Shown here one piece after another: positions 7,660-10,760 of a stretch of 10,760 nucleotides of DNA. The notes under the pieces are model-generated. The model saw only the letters and a list, made by a program, of their open reading frames with translations. It had not been told where the DNA came from and did not search any database. The translations under genes were made by a program, and so were the position numbers. This DNA is from Opitutia bacterium. GTDB taxonomy: Bacteria > Verrucomicrobiota > Verrucomicrobiae > Opitutales > UBA953. The DNA lies in contig CANHZL010000037.1 of assembly GCA_947465345.1 (NCBI GenBank), forward strand, positions 1 to 10,760. The letters are read 5' to 3'. Numbering within the stretch: position 1 is the stretch's first letter; every line of letters starts with the position of its first letter.

Positions 7660-7687
7660 GAGGCAACAACGAATGGCCACTTGCCTC
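7660..7687. promoter_or_regulatory. Inverted repeat, possible operator, between the Fur-like gene and metX
   Basis: GAGGCAA (7660-7666) and TTGCCTC (7681-7687) are perfect 7-base inverted arms, 14 bases apart, so the arm centres are 21 bp apart, two turns of the helix. It lies in the 87-bp divergent spacer, about 30 bp from each start codon. The position suits an operator for a dimeric regulator, perhaps the Fur-like protein itself, but the sequence is not a recognised Fur or Zur box. It could also fold as a 14-base-loop hairpin. Confidence 0.35.
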
Positions 7688-7718
7688 CCGCCCGGGTCTG
7701 GCTTGGCTGGATGAGTCC

Positions 7719-8843
7719 ATGTCCGACCGTCAGGCTAATTCGACCTCCGCTCGCGAGCTCTGCCCGGTCTCGTTCCGGGATTTCGTCTCCTCTGAGCCTT
7801 TTAAGCTCGAGCTGGGCGGTGAACTTCCATCCCTGACGCTGCGCTACGAGACTTACGGCACGTTGCTCCCCGATAAGTCCAACGCCATCTTGGTGCCCCA
7901 CGCCCTGAGTGGAGACCACCACGTCTCTGGGCGCTACGCTCCGGATGATGCCAAGCCGGGCTGGTGGGATTGCTTCGTCGGCCCCGGAAAGGCCATCGAT
8001 ACGGATCGTTTCTTCGTCATCGGCATCAATTGCATTGGCGGTTGTCGCGGTTCGACCGGCCCGTCTTCGGACGATCCGCGCACGGGCAAGCCCTACGGCG
8101 GCTACTTTCCCGAAATCACCCTTGGTGATATCGTCCGTGCTCAGCGTCTGGTGATCCGCCATCTGGGCATCCCGAAGCTCCACGCCGTCGTCGGCGGTTC
8201 GATGGGCGGCATGCAGGCCCTGATCTGGTGCGCTGATTATCCCGCCGAGGTCGGACGTATTGCCGTGCTCGCCGCCGGCCTCAGTCAGTCGCCCATGGCG
8301 ATCGCCCTCAACGCGGTCTCCCGCGCTTGCGTCGAACGTGACCCGAATTTCCGCGGCGGTCATTATGCTCCCGGCGAAGGCCCGGACTCGGGCCTAGCCG
8401 TCGGCCGCATGCTCGCGCACATCAGCTACCTTTCGTCAGCCTCCTTCGAACAGAAGTTCGGACGCGCCAAGGTTCCTGGCGCCGGCGCAGGCGATGCGGT
8501 GCACTGGCAGGTCGAGAGCTACCTTGAACACCAAGGGAATTCTTTTGTCCGGCGATTTGACGCCAACAGCTGGCTGCGCATCACCCGCGCCGTCGACCGC
8601 TTCGATATGACTGCCCGCGCTTCCTCCGGTACGCTCTTCACGCAGGATGGCCCCGATGTGCTCGCGATTGGCTTCTCCAGCGACTGGCTCTACCCGACGA
8701 GTGAATTGCGCATGCTTCTTGCCGCGGCTACTGCGGTCGGGGTTAATGCCGCCTACCACGAGGTCGTCACCGACGCCGGTCACGACGGTTTCCTGCTGCC
8801 CGACACCGGGCTGGCGGTCCGTCTGCATGCCTTCTTGGGCTGA
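7719..8843 (+). CDS. metX: Homoserine O-acyltransferase (MetX family)
   Basis: Activates homoserine by O-acylation, usually acetylation, in methionine synthesis; cytoplasmic. The 374-residue alpha/beta-hydrolase has the family order: HALSGDHHVSGR at 61-72, INCIGGCRGSTGPSS at 103-117, nucleophile Ser161 in GGSMGGMQA, then Asp322 in SSDWLYP and His355 in GHDGFL, which complete the catalytic triad. Length is normal for MetX. Whether the acyl donor is acetyl-CoA or succinyl-CoA cannot be read safely from the sequence; acetyl is the commoner case. The ATG at 7719 is preceded by GGATGAG, a weak ribosome binding site. The gene diverges from the Fur-like gene across 87 bp, which is too short for a SAM riboswitch, and I saw none. 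Its TGA is directly followed by the stop of the minus-strand cls gene. Confidence 0.95.
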   Translation: MSDRQANSTSARELCPVSFRDFVSSEPFKLELGGELPSLTLRYETYGTLLPDKSNAILVPHALSGDHHVSGRYAPDDAKPGWWDCFVGPGKAIDTDRFFVIGINCIGGCRGSTGPSSDDPRTGKPYGGYFPEITLGDIVRAQRLVIRHLGIPKLHAVVGGSMGGMQALIWCADYPAEVGRIAVLAAGLSQSPMAIALNAVSRACVERDPNFRGGHYAPGEGPDSGLAVGRMLAHISYLSSASFEQKFGRAKVPGAGAGDAVHWQVESYLEHQGNSFVRRFDANSWLRITRAVDRFDMTARASSGTLFTQDGPDVLAIGFSSDWLYPTSELRMLLAAATAVGVNAAYHEVVTDAGHDGFLLPDTGLAVRLHAFLG

Positions 8844-10289
8844 TCAGAGCAAGGGAGAGAGCACCTTCGAGACCGTTTCGATCATCCGGCCAGTCAGCGT
8901 CCGGCTGCGCCGATAGAGGTCTTCGGTGAACCGCGTGGACTCTGCCTCCCAATTGCCCACCACCTGCTTCACCTCGGCGATCGCCCCCGGGTCGCGTACG
9001 ATCGCCCCGATTTCGTAGTTCAGGAACAGTGAGCGCATGTCGAGATTAGCCGAGCCGACCACCAGCTGCTCGTCGTCGACGATGACGAGTTTCGCGTGGA
9101 GGACGTCGGGCTTGAAGAACAGGATTTCGGCACCGGCTTCGCGTAAGGTGCGCAGGTACCAACGGCGCGCGAGATCGAGTAAGCGATGATCCGAGCGTCG
9201 TGGTACCATGATTTTGACGTGGCGACCAGCGTGCGCGGCGGTGACCAAGAGGGCGAAAAGAGCGCGGTCGGGTACGAAGTACGGCGTCACGACCGTGATG
9301 GAGCGTTTGCAGTTGGAGAACAGCTTCACGTAAGCCTCCCAAAGTGGGTCATCCTCGCAGTCGGGACCCGAGGAGATGATTTCGACCCGCGCTTGTCCGA
9401 TCTGCGGGCAACGTTCACGGAGGAGGTTCGCCAAGCTCATCGGGGTCTCGTCGGTCGCCTGGCACCAGTCGGCGATGAAGATACGTTCGATGGCGGCCGC
9501 GGTCGGGCCTTCGATCAGAAAGGAGCAATCACGGAAACGCCGGTTAGAGGGCTTGTCCCCCATGTAGCGGAGGCCGAGATTCTGCCCACCGATGATGGCG
9601 TTCGCTCCGTCGAAGACCGCGATTTTGCGATGGTTGCGCCAATTGGCTGAGCCCTTACCCTGCATCGGTAGGGCGGGATTGAAGCGGGCGACCTTGCCAC
9701 CAGCCCGACGCAATGGGCGGCAGAGTCGCAGTGGGATGCCGAAGCTGCCGATGGCGTCGACGAGCAGCCGGACCTCGATGCCTTCCTTGGCTCGGGCGGT
9801 CAGCAGGCTCACGATTTCGCGACCGACATCGTCGTTGCTGAGGATGTAAGTAGAGAGGCTGATCCGCTTTTGGGCGCCTTTGATCTGACGACGAAGTTCC
9901 TCCAGAGTGTCCCGGCCGTGACGGTCGCCGAGCAGGCGGAAGCGATTACCGCCGAAATCCGGTTCGTCACTCAGGCGCCAGGCGACGCGGTTCACTTCCT
10001 TTTTTGCCTCGGCCAAGGAGGAGTGTTTGCGTCCGCCGAAGAGGAAGAAGAGCAGGGCGGTACCGATCGGGGCTAACCAAGCCAGCGGTCCCCACAGGAG
10101 CAGGTAAGCAGGGGAGATGCGGGCGCGCATCACGCGCAGCAAGACGTAGATTTGGCAGCCAGTATGGACGGCTAACATCACGTTATCCGGCAGCCAGCCC
10201 AGCCACTCCGCGACGAGGATAACCAAGGTAGCCAGTAGCGCCAGCGAGGTGCTGCGCGTCAGCCGGCCGTATCCATGGAACGGAACCAT
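8844..10289 (-). CDS. cls: Cardiolipin synthase (phospholipase D superfamily)
   Basis: Joins two phosphatidylglycerol molecules into cardiolipin and glycerol at the inner membrane. The 481 residues begin with hydrophobic segments (about 14-32, 38-53 and 61-84) ending in the FFLFGGRK junction usual in bacterial Cls. Two HKD motifs follow: His220-Lys222-Asp227 (NHRKIAVFD, then GGQNLG) and His398-Lys400-Asp405 (LHAKLVIVD, then GSANLDMRS). Both are intact, so the enzyme should be active. VTPYFVPD at 333-340 is also typical. Length matches the family. Exact substrate preference (PG only or PE as second donor) is not readable. The gene is downstream of and on the same strand as rpsA but separated by a strong terminator, so it needs its own promoter. 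Its stop abuts that of metX in the palindrome CTGATCAG with no terminator between them. Confidence 0.94.
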   Translation of the reverse strand: MVPFHGYGRLTRSTSLALLATLVILVAEWLGWLPDNVMLAVHTGCQIYVLLRVMRARISPAYLLLWGPLAWLAPIGTALLFFLFGGRKHSSLAEAKKEVNRVAWRLSDEPDFGGNRFRLLGDRHGRDTLEELRRQIKGAQKRISLSTYILSNDDVGREIVSLLTARAKEGIEVRLLVDAIGSFGIPLRLCRPLRRAGGKVARFNPALPMQGKGSANWRNHRKIAVFDGANAIIGGQNLGLRYMGDKPSNRRFRDCSFLIEGPTAAAIERIFIADWCQATDETPMSLANLLRERCPQIGQARVEIISSGPDCEDDPLWEAYVKLFSNCKRSITVVTPYFVPDRALFALLVTAAHAGRHVKIMVPRRSDHRLLDLARRWYLRTLREAGAEILFFKPDVLHAKLVIVDDEQLVVGSANLDMRSLFLNYEIGAIVRDPGAIAEVKQVVGNWEAESTRFTEDLYRRSRTLTGRMIETVSKVLSPLL

Positions 10290-10295
10290 GCTTGG

Positions 10296-10301
10296 ATATT
10301 A
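10296..10301 (-). promoter_or_regulatory. Possible -10 box very close to the cls start
   Basis: On the minus strand TAATAT stands out in GC-rich DNA, with six bases (CCAAGC) between it and the cls ATG. If this is the -10 element, transcription would begin at or next to the start codon and the mRNA would be leaderless, which agrees with the lack of a Shine-Dalgarno. No good -35 box is seen at 16-18 bp spacing, so the call is tentative. Confidence 0.35.
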
Positions 10302-10325
10302 CGGCCTCAGGTCGCACATGGGCAC

Positions 10326-10353
10326 AAAAAAAGACCCCGGTTGCCCGGGGTCT
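10326..10353 (-). terminator. Intrinsic terminator downstream of rpsA
   Basis: On the minus strand a 9-bp perfect stem AGACCCCGG / CCGGGGTCT (arms 10353-10345 and 10340-10332) with loop GCAA is followed at once by seven Ts (10332-10326). The GCAA tetraloop is a stable GNRA type. It lies 24 bases past the rpsA stop and cuts rpsA off from cls. The opposite strand has only a weak T-rich stretch after the stem, so it works mainly for rpsA. Confidence 0.93.
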
Positions 10354-10376
10354 GTTTGGTTCCTGTGAAGGATGGC

Positions 10377-10760
10377 TTAGTTGCCAGCCTTGTCGAGGAG
10401 GTCGCCGAGACTGTTGAAGTCTCCGCTGCCCGACGACGAGGAGGACGAACCGCCAGCCGAGGGGGCCGGGGCGCCGCCGGTGGACGGGCCCTTGATGCGG
10501 TCGTAGCTGCTGATTTCCGCCTGGAGGCGTTCGGCGTCGTAGTTCGCGGCCTTGATCGAGAGACCGATGCGGCGGTCTTCCTTGTCGATCTTGATGACGC
10601 GAGCGGTGACATCCTGGCCGACCTTGACGACGTCCTTGACGTTCTCAACGCGCTGTTCGGCGAGCTGGGAGACGTGCACGCGGCCGTCGATTTCGTCGGA
10701 CAGTTCGACGAAGGCGCCGAAGTTCGCGATCTTGGAGACCTTGCCGGTGACGAGGTCGCC
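10377..10760 (-). CDS. rpsA: Ribosomal protein S1, C-terminal 127 residues (cut by the window edge)
   Basis: S1 binds mRNA on the 30S subunit and aids initiation. The visible part begins in frame at the right edge with GDLVTGKVSKIANFGAFVEL, a complete S1 (OB-fold) RNA-binding repeat at about 1-72, with IDGRVHVSQLAE and DKEDRRIGLSIKA as its later conserved segments. Residues about 78-90 form a short linker, followed by a Gly/Ser/Pro/Ala-rich stretch (about 91-113, including six serines in a row) and a final FNSLGDLLDKAGN. The stop is TAA at 10379-10377. The rest of the gene lies beyond the window, so a different multi-S1-domain protein is possible, but a closing repeat with an IGLSIKA end and a terminator behind it suit rpsA best. 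No start codon is visible in the window. Confidence 0.85.
   Translation of the reverse strand, partial: GDLVTGKVSKIANFGAFVELSDEIDGRVHVSQLAEQRVENVKDVVKVGQDVTARVIKIDKEDRRIGLSIKAANYDAERLQAEISSYDRIKGPSTGGAPAPSAGGSSSSSSGSGDFNSLGDLLDKAGN

Noticed and set aside
7632..7718. SAM riboswitch or other methionine leader before metX
   Set aside because: The spacer is only 87 bp and shows just one 7-bp inverted repeat; no riboswitch-like set of paired helices is visible.
7653..8363. 236-residue minus-strand frame opposite metX
   Set aside because: metX is well supported with a full catalytic triad; the antisense product has no recognisable motif.

Overview
The window is an ordinary-looking, gene-dense stretch of a GC-rich bacterial chromosome. 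It has eight essentially complete or partial housekeeping genes on the two strands plus one gene fusion, with no mobile elements, CRISPR arrays, tRNA or rRNA. The gene content suggests a member of the Verrucomicrobiota, probably Opitutae-like: a single-chain GlyRS, an scpB-pheA-MCE gene cluster, a ribosomal protein S1 with a Gly/Ser-rich tail, and a fused sugar kinase/nucleotidyltransferase. This is a judgement from general gene style and was not checked by any search.

Layout. Positions 1-1019 (minus) hold the N-terminal 339 residues of dihydroxy-acid dehydratase (ilvD), running off the left edge. A 117-bp divergent spacer follows, with a possible promoter for the plus-strand cluster scpB (1137-1922), pheA (1919-2986) and an MlaD/MCE-domain protein gene (2983-3921). 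Each of these overlaps the next by an ATGA, so the three are probably translated as a coupled unit. A 57-bp gap leads to a single-chain glycyl-tRNA synthetase gene (3979-5481). This converges on a minus-strand pair: a Fur-family regulator (7155-7631) overlapping by 8 bp a 563-residue MurU-AmgK-type fusion protein (5471-7162). The convergent 3' ends overlap by 11 bp inside a perfect hairpin that contains both stop codons. Divergent from the Fur-like gene is metX (7719-8843). Its stop abuts the stop of a minus-strand cardiolipin synthase gene (8844-10289). Finally, a clear intrinsic terminator lies downstream of the minus-strand gene for the C-terminal part of ribosomal protein S1 (10377-10760, running off the right edge).

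How the genes work together. ilvD, pheA and metX belong to branched-chain, phenylalanine and methionine synthesis. ScpB acts in chromosome segregation, GlyRS and S1 in translation, and Cls and the MCE protein in envelope lipid synthesis and transport. The most interesting gene is the fusion. An N-terminal MurU-like nucleotidyltransferase and a C-terminal AmgK-like aminosugar kinase would put two consecutive steps of peptidoglycan sugar recycling (MurNAc to MurNAc-1-phosphate to UDP-MurNAc) in one polypeptide, co-transcribed with a metal-responsive regulator. I saw no wholly new system; the other notable points are small-scale.
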